Source: Oscillospiraceae bacterium
GTDB lineage: Bacteria; Bacillota; Clostridia; Oscillospirales; Ruminococcaceae
Direction of reading: 5' to 3'
NCBI GenBank assembly: GCA_902363145.1
Contig: CABIZB010000004.1
Coordinates: forward strand, 186,001-250,000
Length of the DNA stretch: 64,000 bases
In this document: piece after piece, positions 43,034 to 52,112 of the stretch
How positions within the stretch are numbered: position 1 is the first letter of the stretch
Layout of the letters: each line of letters begins with the position of its first letter
Notes under the pieces: model-generated
What the model saw: only the letters and a program-made list of their open reading frames with translations
Told to the model about the DNA's origin: nothing
The model's database searches: none
Made by a program: the position numbers and the translations under genes

Positions 43034-44136
43034 TATTCTTCTTCAAAGCACTCGGGGTGGCAAGCCTTGGCGAACTTCTCGATGGTATCGGCTGTCATGG
43101 AGCTTGCAAAGGACTCGCAGAGTGTAACGGAGATAATTCTGTCATTCTTGATAGCGCTGATATCAGCAAGAGCGGGGTCGTCCTTGAGCTGAGAAAGCTT
43201 CTCTTCAAGGGAATGAGAGCCGTAGTCGTTGATGATAATGACCTCGGGGTCACGCTCGATAACGGACTCCCAGCTTACGGTTGCCCATGTGGTGTCCATA
43301 TCAATGAAGATGTTCTCGCCGCCTGCATGACGGATAAGCTGTGCGGTGAAGTTGTTGCCGCAGGTGTAAGGGCCGTCATCTGCAAGGTAGTCAAATACGA
43401 AAACTCTAACAGGCTCAGTGCCTTCGATCTTCTTTTCAACCTCGGCAACCTTTTCCTTCATGCCGTTAACAACTTCTTCCGCACGATCCTCTACCTGAAA
43501 AATTCTGCCCAGGTTGTAGAAATCCTGATAAACGTCGTCAAGGTCAGCGCCCAGCTTGTAGCCCTCAATAGAGGAAAGGGACATTATGCCGTAGCTTGAA
43601 AGGGTGTCGTGAGTGGTGTTGTTCTTCTCGCTGAATGCGCTGCTTCTGCCGTAAACAAAGTCGGGAGAAAGGTCAAGTATAGCTTCCAGGGAAGGCTGCT
43701 TCTCGGAAAATTCGGGGATAGCCTCGTATTCCTCTCTGTAAAGGGGATTTACACGGGAGTTATTGCTGCAGGTACCAACGATCTTGTCGCCAAGACCCAG
43801 AGCCATAAGCTCATCGCCGACGTTAACGTTTGTGGAAAGCACAGTCTCGGGAACCTTTGTAAAGGTAACTACCTGGTCGTCCTTTGTAACAAGCTCAAAA
43901 GGGAAGCCGCTCTCGGCGCTGTCCTCGGAAGCCTCTGTGTCCGCTTCGGTGTCGGCAGCTGCGTCCGATTCTGTTGTGTCAGCGGCTGTTGTGTCGGCAG
44001 ATGCGTCCGTTACAGCCTCCGAAGCTGCTGATGTGCCGGAAGCGGCAGTGTTCTCAGATGAACAGCCTGCTGCGGACAATACCATTCCCAGTGCAAGCAC
44101 AAATGATGCCGCAGCCTTTATCCTTCTCTTTTCCAT
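43033..44136 (-). CDS. Substrate-binding lipoprotein of the riboswitch-controlled importer (BtuF-like)
   Basis: 367 residues. Lipobox SAAGC near residue 25 and a Ser/Thr/Asp/Glu-rich linker (about 30-75) precede a two-lobed periplasmic-binding fold of the FecB/BtuF class (LSTNVNVGDELMALGLGDKIVG, PSLEAILDLSPDFVYGR, DPEVIIINDYGSH). It sits on the outer membrane face and hands ligand to the permease. First gene of the minus-strand importer operon. A cobalamin riboswitch in its leader makes corrinoids the likely ligand. Confidence 0.9.
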   Translation of the reverse strand: MEKRRIKAAASFVLALGMVLSAAGCSSENTAASGTSAASEAVTDASADTTAADTTESDAAADTEADTEASEDSAESGFPFELVTKDDQVVTFTKVPETVLSTNVNVGDELMALGLGDKIVGTCSNNSRVNPLYREEYEAIPEFSEKQPSLEAILDLSPDFVYGRSSAFSEKNNTTHDTLSSYGIMSLSSIEGYKLGADLDDVYQDFYNLGRIFQVEDRAEEVVNGMKEKVAEVEKKIEGTEPVRVFVFDYLADDGPYTCGNNFTAQLIRHAGGENIFIDMDTTWATVSWESVIERDPEVIIINDYGSHSLEEKLSQLKDDPALADISAIKNDRIISVTLCESFASSMTADTIEKFAKACHPECFEEE

Positions 44137-44165
44137 AAAAAACCTCTCCTCTCGGTATTATCAAA

Positions 44166-44196
44166 AAAGCGTGCCCCGCACATCGGGACACGCTTT
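44166..44196 (-). terminator. Expression-platform terminator of the cobalamin riboswitch
   Basis: AAAGCGTG-CCCG/CGGG-CACGCTTT stem followed by six T on the minus strand, about 30 bases before the binding-protein ATG. Confidence 0.8.
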
Positions 44197-44299
44197 GAAA
44201 AGCCATATCAAACGGCATCTGCCAACAGGCAAAGCATTCCCATAGGAAAGCTTCTCTGTGCGGCAAAACCGAGAAAGAGCAAGTTCGGGCGTGACCTCC

Positions 44300-44440
44300 G
44301 GTGACGGCAGAGGCACCGCTTTCCTTCCACGTATCTGACTTATCCCCAAAGGGCTTCACAGTGACCGACTCGCTGAGACTTGCCGACGAAAGCCGTCCGC
44401 TCACTCAATTCCGTGTTCTGCCGAATGCGGCAGAAGAAGA
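44300..44440 (-). promoter_or_regulatory. Cobalamin riboswitch aptamer
   Basis: On the minus strand the order GGAATTGAGTGAG, CTCAGC, GGTCACTGTG, GGGGATAAGTCAGATACGTGG follows the cobalamin riboswitch consensus (GGAA..GGTG, GCTG.CC, CACTGT and the B12-box relative AAGTCAG.TAC). A terminator follows at 44166-44196. Cobalamin binding would favour termination and lower importer synthesis. Confidence 0.75.
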
Positions 44441-44744
44441 AAAACGTTATATTTTGATTTGATGGTTTTATTATATACCCCCTGCTAACAGCTTGTCAAT
44501 GCGGAATACCACAGAAAAAGCCGTATATTTCCACCAAATACTTGTTTATTCTGCAAAAAAGTCTCAATGTTTATGCACTCTGCAAAGACTATATATGAAC
44601 ATTTGGTTTGATTTATAGATAAAGGTCATTGCAAGGCAGCAATTTTGCAAGTTTTATATCTCAGAAATTCATTTTTGCATATAAGTCCATTCAAGCTCCG
44701 CTCCCTGAAAGATCTCCCTTTTTATCACCAAAACGCCGCAGTGC
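44441..44744. other. Divergent spacer between the two importers
   Basis: About 300 AT-rich bases. I see no gene and no second riboswitch; the promoter of the minus-strand operon must lie here, but no -35/-10 pair stands out. Confidence 0.4.
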
Positions 44745-44772
44745 TTGACATTTGTTGAAAATATGCTATAAT
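44745..44772 (+). promoter_or_regulatory. Consensus promoter of the second importer
   Basis: TTGACA at 44745-44750 and TATAAT at 44767-44772, spacer 16. Confidence 0.85.
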
Positions 44773-44773
44773 G

Positions 44774-44821
44774 TCAATATGATTTCCCGCCGTCAGTGGA
44801 AAGGTCGGCGGATATTGAGAG
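44774..44821 (+). promoter_or_regulatory. Leader stem-loop of the second importer
   Basis: TCAATAT/ATATTGA outer arms and CCGCCG/CGGCGG inner arms enclose a short loop in the 5' untranslated region, right before the GAGAGGA ribosome-binding site. It could bind a regulator or hinder translation. Confidence 0.5.
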
Positions 44822-44833
44822 GATTGGTAAAAA

Positions 44834-45964
44834 ATGAAAAAGAACAGAATTGCTGCGCTCCTTATTGCCGCAATGACCGCTGTTTCCATGACTGCCTGCG
44901 GCAATACCGCTTCCGACAGTACAAGCGAAACAACTGCTGAGATCTCCGCTGCTGAGGAAACTCCCGCTGAGGAGACATCTGCTGAAGATACTTCAGCCGA
45001 AACTTCAGAAGAAACCTCCGAAGCTGCCGAGGACGGCGTTAAGGTGGTAAACGACAGAGAGGGCGGAACTGTCGAGATCAAGGGTGAGATAAACACCATC
45101 GTTTCGGGTGCTCCCTCCGTTACCGAGATACTGGTAGGTCTTGGCCTTGGCGACAAGATAATCGCTGCTGACGCTTATTCCGCTGATGTTGAGGGCATTG
45201 ACCCCTCCATATGCACTCTTGACTTCTACAATCTTGATATTGAAGCCATTGCTGCCATGAACCCCGATGCCGTTATCATCAACGGCATTTCCATGACAGG
45301 TGCGGACGATCCTTACTCCGCTCTCAAGGACGCAGGCGTTCAGGTGCTTTACGTTCCCTCTTCCGAGTCCGTTCAGGGCGTTATGGACGATATCAGATTT
45401 ATTGCTGAATGCACAGGCACTGATGAAAAGGCTGACGAGCTGCTTATGGGTATGTCCGATGCCATTGCTGAGGTGGTTGAGCTTTCTCAGAACATCACAG
45501 AAAAGAAAAAGGTTTATTTTGAGGTTTCCGCAGCTCCCTCTATGTACACCTGCGGCTCCGACACATTTGCAGATGATATCCTTGACCTTATCGGCGCAGA
45601 GAACATCTACAGCTCCGAGAGCGGCTGGATAAACAACACCGATGAAAGCGTTATCGCTGCCGATCCCGATGTTATCATCACCAGCGTTAAGTATGATGGT
45701 TATGACTACAACGAGATCTACAGCAGAGAGGGCTGGGAGAATATTTCTGCTATAAAGAATCATCAGGTATATCAGGTAGAGCCTAACCCCGTAAGCAGAC
45801 CTTCCCAGAACGTTGTTGAGGGTATCCGCATTATGGCTCAGATCATTTATCCCGATGTTTACAGCGATCTCGGCAGTGCTGACCTTGAGTCCGACATCGT
45901 TGAGGCAGGCAGTGAAGAAACTGCTGAAGCAGAAGCTGAGACTGAGCTTGACGCTGCTGCATAA
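44834..45964 (+). CDS. Substrate-binding lipoprotein of a second FecCD-type importer
   Basis: 376 residues. Signal with lipobox MTAC (cysteine near 22), an acidic Glu/Ser/Thr linker to about residue 68, then a FecB/BtuF-type fold: IVSGAPSVTEILVGLGLGDK, NLDIEAIAAMNPDAVII, MYTCGSDTFADDILDLIGAEN. A second acidic Ala/Glu tail closes the protein. The opening SGAPSVTEIL is BtuF-like, so corrinoid import is plausible, but there is no riboswitch here and iron chelates are possible. Confidence 0.88.
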   Translation: MKKNRIAALLIAAMTAVSMTACGNTASDSTSETTAEISAAEETPAEETSAEDTSAETSEETSEAAEDGVKVVNDREGGTVEIKGEINTIVSGAPSVTEILVGLGLGDKIIAADAYSADVEGIDPSICTLDFYNLDIEAIAAMNPDAVIINGISMTGADDPYSALKDAGVQVLYVPSSESVQGVMDDIRFIAECTGTDEKADELLMGMSDAIAEVVELSQNITEKKKVYFEVSAAPSMYTCGSDTFADDILDLIGAENIYSSESGWINNTDESVIAADPDVIITSVKYDGYDYNEIYSREGWENISAIKNHQVYQVEPNPVSRPSQNVVEGIRIMAQIIYPDVYSDLGSADLESDIVEAGSEETAEAEAETELDAAA

Positions 45965-46017
45965 TATTGCCTAAAAACAATAATAATATAAAGCGCACAG
46001 ATGAAAGGAATGAGTGT

Positions 46018-47043
46018 ATGTACCGCAAGAGGCATTTTCCTATAATCTGTGCGCTTTTTTGCGCCGTTTTTTCAATAGTGCTGGGTATCGGCATAGGCTC
46101 GGTGAACATCTCCCCGGGTGAAATTTTCACCGCTATAGGCGTGCGTTTCTTCGGGGCGCAGCTGCCCGAGGATATGCCGATCACCACCGTGAACATCATC
46201 ACAGACATAAGAATGCCAAGAGTTGTGCTGGCATTTCTCACGGGAGCAGCCCTATCCGCCAGCGGTGCGGCGGTGCAGTCGGTGCTGCGCAATCCCCTTG
46301 CCTCCCCCTACACCCTGGGCGTTTCCAGCGGAGCTTCATTCGGCGCAGGGCTTGTTATCGCAGCGGGATTTACATTTCTGGGGCAGTTCACCCTTGCAGC
46401 GGCAGGTCTTGTGTTTGCTCTTCTGACCATGTTTGCGGCGGTGGCGTTCACCTCACGCATCGACAAGAATTTCGAAAGCAGCACCATCGTCCTTACGGGA
46501 ATGGTACTGTCACTTTTCATCAGCGCCATGGTAAACATTATGGCAAATCTGGCAGGGGAAAAATACAAGCAGATACTCAAATGGCAGACAGGCAGCTTTT
46601 CGGGCCGTGGCTGGAGCAGCTGTGCAGTGGTGGCGGTGGTGTCCGTGATCTGCATTTTCATTTATATGCGCCGCTCCAAGGAGCTTGACCTTATGAGCTT
46701 CGGCAATGAGCAGGCTGCTTCCGCAGGCATTGACCCCGCAGGCACAAGGCGCTTTCTGCTGATAATAATGTCCGTCCTTACGGGAACGGCAGTGGCATTT
46801 TCGGGCGTTATCGGCTTTGTGGATATGATAGCTCCCCAGATAGTCCGCCGCATATTCGGCGCAAAGCACAGCGTTGTTATACCCATGTCCGCAGTGGTGG
46901 GCGGCACGTTCATGGTCATCTGCGACATTGCCGCAAGAACGGTAACAGCTCCCTCCGAGCTGCCCGTTGGTACGGTCACGGCGCTTGTGGGCGCACCGTT
47001 TTTCGCCTACGTATTCTTCAAGAAAAGGAGGAACAGCCAATGA
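46018..47043 (+). CDS. FecCD-family importer permease, second system
   Basis: 341 residues from the ATG at 46018-46020 behind AAAGGAATG. LGVSSGASFGAGLVIAAG and SGVIGFVDMIAPQIVRRIFG are the FecCD signatures, with about ten membrane helices. It precedes the ATPase gene with a four-base overlap (ATGA). Similar in plan to the permease at 41978-43033 but well diverged from it, so not a recent duplicate. Confidence 0.92.
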   Translation: MYRKRHFPIICALFCAVFSIVLGIGIGSVNISPGEIFTAIGVRFFGAQLPEDMPITTVNIITDIRMPRVVLAFLTGAALSASGAAVQSVLRNPLASPYTLGVSSGASFGAGLVIAAGFTFLGQFTLAAAGLVFALLTMFAAVAFTSRIDKNFESSTIVLTGMVLSLFISAMVNIMANLAGEKYKQILKWQTGSFSGRGWSSCAVVAVVSVICIFIYMRRSKELDLMSFGNEQAASAGIDPAGTRRFLLIIMSVLTGTAVAFSGVIGFVDMIAPQIVRRIFGAKHSVVIPMSAVVGGTFMVICDIAARTVTAPSELPVGTVTALVGAPFFAYVFFKKRRNSQ

Positions 47044-47819
47044 CGCTACTGAAAGCGGAAAATATATCCTGCGGATACGGCAGCGGCGATATTGTCAGCG
47101 GCGTTTCTCTTGAACTAAAAAGCGGCGAGATATTGTCCGTTGCGGGAAAAAACGGCTGCGGAAAAACAACTCTGCTGCGCTGCCTGTGCGGGATAATAAA
47201 GCCCTCTTCGGGGCATATCGAGATAGAGGGCGAGGACATCTCACCGCTTATGGGCAAAAACAGGCGTGAGCTTGCCAAAAAGATAGCTCTTTTCTCTCAG
47301 ACCTCCGCAGGGGGAGCATTCGGGTCATACACCGTTTTCGATACGGTGATGATGGGCCGATACCCCTATATGACAGGCGCATTCGCCTCTCCCGATGCGG
47401 AAGATGTGCGGATAGTAAAGGAATGTATGGAGAAAACCAGGATATCAAACCTGTCATCACGGTATATCGGCGAGCTTTCGGGCGGTCAGCTCCAAAGGGT
47501 GTTTCTGGCAAAGACCTTTGCCCAGCAGCCGAAAATAATATTGCTGGACGAGCCTGCAAACCATATCGACCTTTCGGGCCAGCCTGAGCTTATAGCGCTT
47601 ATGCGTGACTGGACAGCCTCGGGAGGAGCAGCAGTGGCAGTTTTCCATGACCTGAGCCTTTGTGCTGCCGCATCGGACAGAATGATGCTTATGGACGGCG
47701 GAAAAAAGATAGCGGATGGCAGCTGTCGGGACATTTGCAGGAGCGATAAAATATCACAGATATACGGCTTTGATGTGCCGTCATATATGAAAAAAATGCT
47801 TTCATTCTGGTCGGAATGA
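47040..47819 (+). CDS. Importer ATP-binding protein, second system
   Basis: 259 residues. Walker A AGKNGCGKTTLLR, signature IGELSGGQLQRVFLAKTFAQ and Walker B IILLDEPANHIDL are complete. Alanine replaces the usual threonine in DEPTNHLD. Energises the adjacent permease. Its last codons form one arm of the terminator. Confidence 0.92.
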   Translation: MTLLKAENISCGYGSGDIVSGVSLELKSGEILSVAGKNGCGKTTLLRCLCGIIKPSSGHIEIEGEDISPLMGKNRRELAKKIALFSQTSAGGAFGSYTVFDTVMMGRYPYMTGAFASPDAEDVRIVKECMEKTRISNLSSRYIGELSGGQLQRVFLAKTFAQQPKIILLDEPANHIDLSGQPELIALMRDWTASGGAAVAVFHDLSLCAAASDRMMLMDGGKKIADGSCRDICRSDKISQIYGFDVPSYMKKMLSFWSE

Positions 47820-47830
47820 AAGCATTTTTT
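47791..47830. terminator. Bidirectional terminator between importer and LCP gene
   Basis: Perfect 17-bp arms AAAAAATGCTTTCATTC/GAATGAAAGCATTTTTT that include the stop codon of the ATPase gene and reach the first base of the LCP stop codon. Confidence 0.9.
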
Positions 47831-48834
47831 TATTCTTCTTCCTTTACATAAAAAAGCTTTGCTATAAGCGAGTTCAGCGCCGCTTCATCGGGATAAAACT
47901 CCATAAATTCTTCTCCCACCACGGCTTCGCCCTCCATGGCATATATCTCGCCCAGCTCATACTCCCCTGCCTTTTTCGACAGCTCCTGGAGCTTGCTGAC
48001 GGTGCAGTCGGAGATCATATAGCCTGCAAGACTTGTCATAACATCAGCGGAAAAGCTGTCATCGCCGTCTAAAAGCTGGCGTGCCTTGCTAAAGAAAGCG
48101 TCCATATATTCACGCTGCCTTGCCATTCGTGACAGGTTGCTGTTGTCGCCAACGCCTATTCTTCCACGGACATAGTGGAGAGCCTGCTCGCCTTTTAGCG
48201 TAACAGTCTCGCCCTTTATGAGAGTAGGGTCATAGTCGCCGAAATCATCAAGGACAGTTACCTCAATACCGCCCACCAGATCGTTCAGCACAGGCACAGC
48301 GTCCATTGTGACGGACATATAGTGATCCACCTTTATGCCGTCCAGCAGTCCCGAAACAGCCTCTGACGTGTTAAGACAGCTCTGCTCCCTGCCGTTGCCG
48401 TAGGTATGGGCAAGGGCTATCTGCTCGGTAACAGTGTTTATCCTTTGTCCCGCAACGCCCAGAACACCAACCTTGACCATAGTGTCACGGTTTATCTGGA
48501 TTATGTTGCAGGTCTTTTGCTCATCGTCCAGCACCAGCAGCAGGAGCATATCCGCCTGCTGGTCATTGTCATATGAGGTGTCATCAATATCGCTCTCAAA
48601 CTTGTCAAGACCCATTATAAGGAAAGTCTGGATATTCTTGTTGAGAACATATTTTTCCCCGTCCACGGTGATATTTGCAGTAGTTCCCGCAGTGTTCTCC
48701 CCAACAAAAGTGCCTTGGCGCTTTTCCCATAAATTCAGGATCGCCAAGGCAGCAATAAAGATCAGTACACACACGAGAACCACGACCGCATACTTCCGTA
48801 TGCGTGACTTATCGGATTCTCTTGTTTTATTCAT
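47830..48834 (-). CDS. LytR-CpsA-Psr family glycopolymer transferase
   Basis: 334 residues: an N-terminal cytoplasmic piece and membrane helix (KYAVVVLVCVLIFIAALAIL), then the LCP domain with LIMGLDKFES, DMLLLLVLDDEQKTCNIIQINRDTMV and the arginine-rich HYVRGRIGVGDNSNLSRMARQREYM. These enzymes attach wall polymers or capsule to peptidoglycan outside the membrane. It is the last gene of the exopolysaccharide-control operon. Confidence 0.92.
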   Translation of the reverse strand: MNKTRESDKSRIRKYAVVVLVCVLIFIAALAILNLWEKRQGTFVGENTAGTTANITVDGEKYVLNKNIQTFLIMGLDKFESDIDDTSYDNDQQADMLLLLVLDDEQKTCNIIQINRDTMVKVGVLGVAGQRINTVTEQIALAHTYGNGREQSCLNTSEAVSGLLDGIKVDHYMSVTMDAVPVLNDLVGGIEVTVLDDFGDYDPTLIKGETVTLKGEQALHYVRGRIGVGDNSNLSRMARQREYMDAFFSKARQLLDGDDSFSADVMTSLAGYMISDCTVSKLQELSKKAGEYELGEIYAMEGEAVVGEEFMEFYPDEAALNSLIAKLFYVKEEE

Positions 48835-48854
48835 AATAATTTATCGGGCTGAAA

Positions 48855-49481
48855 TTATTCAGCGTCTTCCTCTGAAGTGTCGATAACGATAGCGTAAGCA
48901 GCAGCCTTCTTGGTCTTGAATACCAGCTTGCCGTTAGCGTTTACCTTAGCGTCCTTTACAACGCTCCACTGGCCGTTGGAGTAGCAGAGAAGTGCAACGA
49001 ACTTGTCAAGGTTGGGAGCCTTTACTCTTACTCTTGTGCCGCTCTTCTTGTCCTTGGGAAGTACGGAATAGAAGATATCACTTACAGCGAGATCGGAAAC
49101 GTCAAGACCCTGCGCCTCAGCAATATCGGCAATATCCTCGGTAAGCTCGGTAAGGTCGGTGTGCTTCTTTACATCATTGTAGCACTTTATAAACTCTCTC
49201 CTCTGCTTTGCAGTAAGAGCGGAACGCTTGGAATAACCGTAAGCCTTGTACTTGTCATGTTCCTCGGTGTTGGCAGCAGTGCTGCCCTGCTCATCGTCCT
49301 TTGTGGAGGTAGATGGAGTAGTTGTGCCTGCGGTTGCGGAGCCTGATGTGGAAGTATCAGCCTCGGGACCGTGATGTGAAGGGCTGTAAACAATTTCGCC
49401 GTTAGCGGCAAATGCGCTTGCGGAGCATACGAAGGTTGCGGCAACAGCCATAACAAATGCTAATATCTTTTTAGTTTTCAT
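48855..49481 (-). CDS. Secreted protein of unknown function in the exopolysaccharide operon
   Basis: 208 residues with a clear Sec signal (cleavage after SAFA, about residue 25). Residues 35-75 are Ser/Thr-rich and low in complexity. The C-terminal 130 residues look folded: LTAKQRREFIKCYNDVKKH, IAEAQGLDVSDLAVSDIFY and a beta-rich end. I do not recognise the family. It stands between the PHP phosphatase and LCP genes with short gaps, so it may take part in polymer assembly at the wall. Confidence 0.75.
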   Translation of the reverse strand: MKTKKILAFVMAVAATFVCSASAFAANGEIVYSPSHHGPEADTSTSGSATAGTTTPSTSTKDDEQGSTAANTEEHDKYKAYGYSKRSALTAKQRREFIKCYNDVKKHTDLTELTEDIADIAEAQGLDVSDLAVSDIFYSVLPKDKKSGTRVRVKAPNLDKFVALLCYSNGQWSVVKDAKVNANGKLVFKTKKAAAYAIVIDTSEEDAE

Positions 49482-49527
49482 CGTTCATTTTCCTTTCTGT
49501 ATTTCATTTTTATGTAAGTTAAGAGTC

Positions 49528-50223
49528 TCAGAGACCAAGCAGGGCATTTCCCGTTTCGGTAATGCGCTCGACATAAGACCTGCCAAGCTTTTTCTCTATA
49601 TGCTCATATGCGCTGCCGATAGCAGGAGGGCGGTCGGTAAGATTGTGGCAATCCGACCCCAGCAGATGTATAAAACCGCTGCGGAGCAGGCGCATTGCCT
49701 TTCCTCTTGTTACCACGCTGTTGAAAAACGAAGCATTGGACTGTATCACAACTCCGTTTTCAATGAGCCTCCATATATTTTCCTTTTTCTGCCTTGGGAG
49801 AGGGCGCTCGATGTGAGCTATGACCACCGTTATCCCCGAGCAGGAAATGTTAAGGACCTCGCTTATCATATACTCGCTCCATGCTGACAAGGGCATTTCC
49901 AGCAGCAATGTGCTGCTGTCCCCGATGCAAAGGGAGTCAAGGCCTTCAAGTGAGCTGATGCCCGAATAATAGGCAACCTCTGCTCCCAGAAGTATCTTTG
50001 GGGCTTTAGGCGTATTTTCCAGCGCTTCCGCCAGACTTTCGTAAGCCCTCTGCCGCCTTGACAAAAACTTCTCCACGGACACCCTGTCGGCGTAAAAATG
50101 GGGAGTTGCCGCCACGGTATCAATGCCCTGATCTATGAGCATATCTATAAGCCCCAAGCTCATTCGGAGATTTTTGCTGCCGTCGTCAATGCCGGGAAGT
50201 ATATGACTGTGAATATCTATCAT
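49528..50223 (-). CDS. Protein-tyrosine phosphatase, PHP type (CpsB/YwqE-like)
   Basis: 231 residues. The PHP metal motifs are intact: MIDIHSHILPGIDDGS at the start, VAATPHFY near 38-45, VVIAHIERPLPRQK and the closing LGSDCHNL. It removes phosphate from the tyrosine cluster of the partner kinase and so tunes polymer export. It lies five bases after the kinase gene. Confidence 0.93.
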   Translation of the reverse strand: MIDIHSHILPGIDDGSKNLRMSLGLIDMLIDQGIDTVAATPHFYADRVSVEKFLSRRQRAYESLAEALENTPKAPKILLGAEVAYYSGISSLEGLDSLCIGDSSTLLLEMPLSAWSEYMISEVLNISCSGITVVIAHIERPLPRQKKENIWRLIENGVVIQSNASFFNSVVTRGKAMRLLRSGFIHLLGSDCHNLTDRPPAIGSAYEHIEKKLGRSYVERITETGNALLGL

Positions 50224-50228
50224 TCTTA

Positions 50229-50993
50229 TCAGCTTTCAGTAACGGTCTCAGCGCCGGGAAGCTCCTCGCTCTCAGGCTGCTGATAATAGTAGGTTTTATA
50301 TTTGCCGTATTTGCTGTATTTACCGTAGGCTGCCTTTTCGTCCTTGGCATTGTTCATAACGCAGCCAAGCACGTTTACGTTTGAGAGCTTCAGCTGCCTT
50401 ACGCAGTTATCAAGCTCACGCTTTTCAACATATTCCTCACGGACAACAAGTATCATGCCCGATATAAGCTTTGATATTGCAAGAGCATCTGTTACCACAT
50501 TTACGGGAGGCAGGTCAATGATTATGAAGTCGAACCTGTCTGCCATCATGTGCAGCATTTTCTCCATCTTTGCGGAGCCAAGCAGCTCAGAGGGGTTGGG
50601 AGGGATATTTCCCGACATCATGACGTACCAGTTTTCGTGTATATTGGTCTTATACACCTTGGTATCGCCGCCCTGGAGGAAATCCGTAAGTCCCGGCTGA
50701 TTCTTGTATCCCAGCTTCTTTGCGATACTGGGGAGACGAAGGTCGCCGTCTATGAGCAGTACAGTCTTTCCGTCCTCTGCAAGAGCATAGGCAAGATTTA
50801 TAGCAGTCGTGCTCTTTCCCTCGCCTCTTACCGAGCTTGTAACGCCGATTATGGGGCATTTCAGGTCATCGGGAAGGACAAAGTTAAGATTTGTACGCAG
50901 CATCTTGTACTGTTCCTTGGCAACAAAGCTAAGGTTCTGGTGCAGCGTTTTTTTATCGGTAACAGCAAGCTGGTGCTTTTTTGTTTTCGCCAT
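50229..50993 (-). CDS. Bacterial tyrosine kinase (CpsD/YwqD-like)
   Basis: 254 residues. Walker A SVRGEGKSTTAINLA (about 53-67), Walker A' VLLIDGDLRLPS and Walker B FIIIDLPPV are the BY-kinase set. The C-terminal tail carries a tyrosine cluster (YGKYSKYGKYKTYYYQQ) that is autophosphorylated in trans. Activation needs the Wzz-like membrane partner encoded just upstream. Confidence 0.94.
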   Translation of the reverse strand: MAKTKKHQLAVTDKKTLHQNLSFVAKEQYKMLRTNLNFVLPDDLKCPIIGVTSSVRGEGKSTTAINLAYALAEDGKTVLLIDGDLRLPSIAKKLGYKNQPGLTDFLQGGDTKVYKTNIHENWYVMMSGNIPPNPSELLGSAKMEKMLHMMADRFDFIIIDLPPVNVVTDALAISKLISGMILVVREEYVEKRELDNCVRQLKLSNVNVLGCVMNNAKDEKAAYGKYSKYGKYKTYYYQQPESEELPGAETVTES

Positions 50994-51038
50994 TATTTTA
51001 TATTACCCGCCTTATCCATTCATTTTCACATCGAAGCC

Positions 51039-51794
51039 TTACTTGCCGTAAGAAGCATAGTAGCCGTATTTGCTCTTGCCCGAGCCAGAATCCACCAGAT
51101 CGGGTACCTTTGCAAGCACGGGGAAGCCATAGGTCTGGAGAACATAATCCTCATCGTGGATAGTGTTGTCCATAATGGCAAGCAGAACGATTATGAATAT
51201 GGAGACCGCAGCACCTATGAACATACCCATTGCGGTATATTTTGTAATGCTGGGAGATACCTTCTGAAGATCGGGAACACCTGCATCAACAACTTCCATT
51301 GAGGTTCCGTTGATAATAACGGAAATTCTCTTGGGAAGCACCTCTGCAATGCAGTTGACTATCTTTGCAGCCTCGTAAGGGTCAGTGGAAGTGACCTTTA
51401 CGCTCATGATCTCGGTGTTGTTTACAGGGCCTGCCTCGATCATCTGACTGAGCTCCTCATATGTATAGGGCACCTGAGACCTTTCAATGACCTCTTCAAG
51501 AGTGGTGCGGTTGTTGAGGATAATGGTGTAGGTCTTTACAAGGCTCTGGGCAGCAGTTATCTCGGAGGAGCTGATGCTGAAGCTTGTATTGCCCACGCTG
51601 ATGGAGCTGTTGTTTACATAAAGAAGTATTGACGAAGAATACTTGGGCTGGATTATGAAAGCCGAGTAGGCAAAGCCTATAGCCGCCGCTGCAATAGTTG
51701 CCAGCACAACTAACCAAGCTCTGTGCCAGACGCACTTTGCAAGGTACAGCAGGTCGATCACATAATAATCGTTATCCGTTGCTTTATCGGTCAT
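51039..51794 (-). CDS. Wzz/YveK-type kinase activator and chain-length protein
   Basis: 251 residues from the ATG at 51792-51794. Two membrane helices (about 22-42 and 180-205) flank an extracellular domain; the second helix is followed by a tail with several tyrosines (SGKSKYGYYASYGK), which is unusual for the membrane subunit. It controls polymer length and activates the tyrosine kinase. No glycosyltransferase, flippase or polymerase genes follow, so the polymer is made elsewhere. Confidence 0.9.
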   Translation of the reverse strand: MTDKATDNDYYVIDLLYLAKCVWHRAWLVVLATIAAAAIGFAYSAFIIQPKYSSSILLYVNNSSISVGNTSFSISSSEITAAQSLVKTYTIILNNRTTLEEVIERSQVPYTYEELSQMIEAGPVNNTEIMSVKVTSTDPYEAAKIVNCIAEVLPKRISVIINGTSMEVVDAGVPDLQKVSPSITKYTAMGMFIGAAVSIFIIVLLAIMDNTIHDEDYVLQTYGFPVLAKVPDLVDSGSGKSKYGYYASYGK

Positions 51795-51869
51795 GGAAAT
51801 TATAATTCTCCTTTTGATTGACGTATAATGCTGTCCACACAATACAGTCTGCACGTAATGTTCAGATTT

Positions 51870-51898
51870 AGTATAACATATTATTAACAAAAAATCAA
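51870..51898 (-). promoter_or_regulatory. Proximal promoter of the exopolysaccharide-control operon
   Basis: TTGATT at 51893-51898 and TATACT at 51870-51875, spacer 17. Confidence 0.55.
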
Positions 51899-51975
51899 GC
51901 TACATCGACAAAAATAATGACTGCAATTTTGCTGATTTTCAGGTCACACCAACAAAAAATCTATATTTTTTCAAC

Positions 51976-52089
51976 AAAAGAGCATTTACGAAGCATTATC
52001 GTCCGATCTTCTGCCCCATTCCGCTTAACGGAAACGAGACAGCTCCGCCTTCCATATTGAAAGTTGACATTCAAAGACACGCTCTTATT
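51976..52089 (-). ncRNA. Structured leader of the exopolysaccharide-control operon
   Basis: On the minus strand AAGAGCGT and ATGCTCTT (outer ends at 52086 and 51978) close a roughly 109-base domain that is followed by a T-rich run, a terminator-like end. Inside lie GGAAGGCGGAGCTGTCTCG and CCG-TTAA-GCGG. It resembles the leaders of riboswitch or attenuator type but matches no class I know. Confidence 0.45.
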
Positions 52090-52112
52090 TAATAACGCCG
52101 CTTATCGCAATG

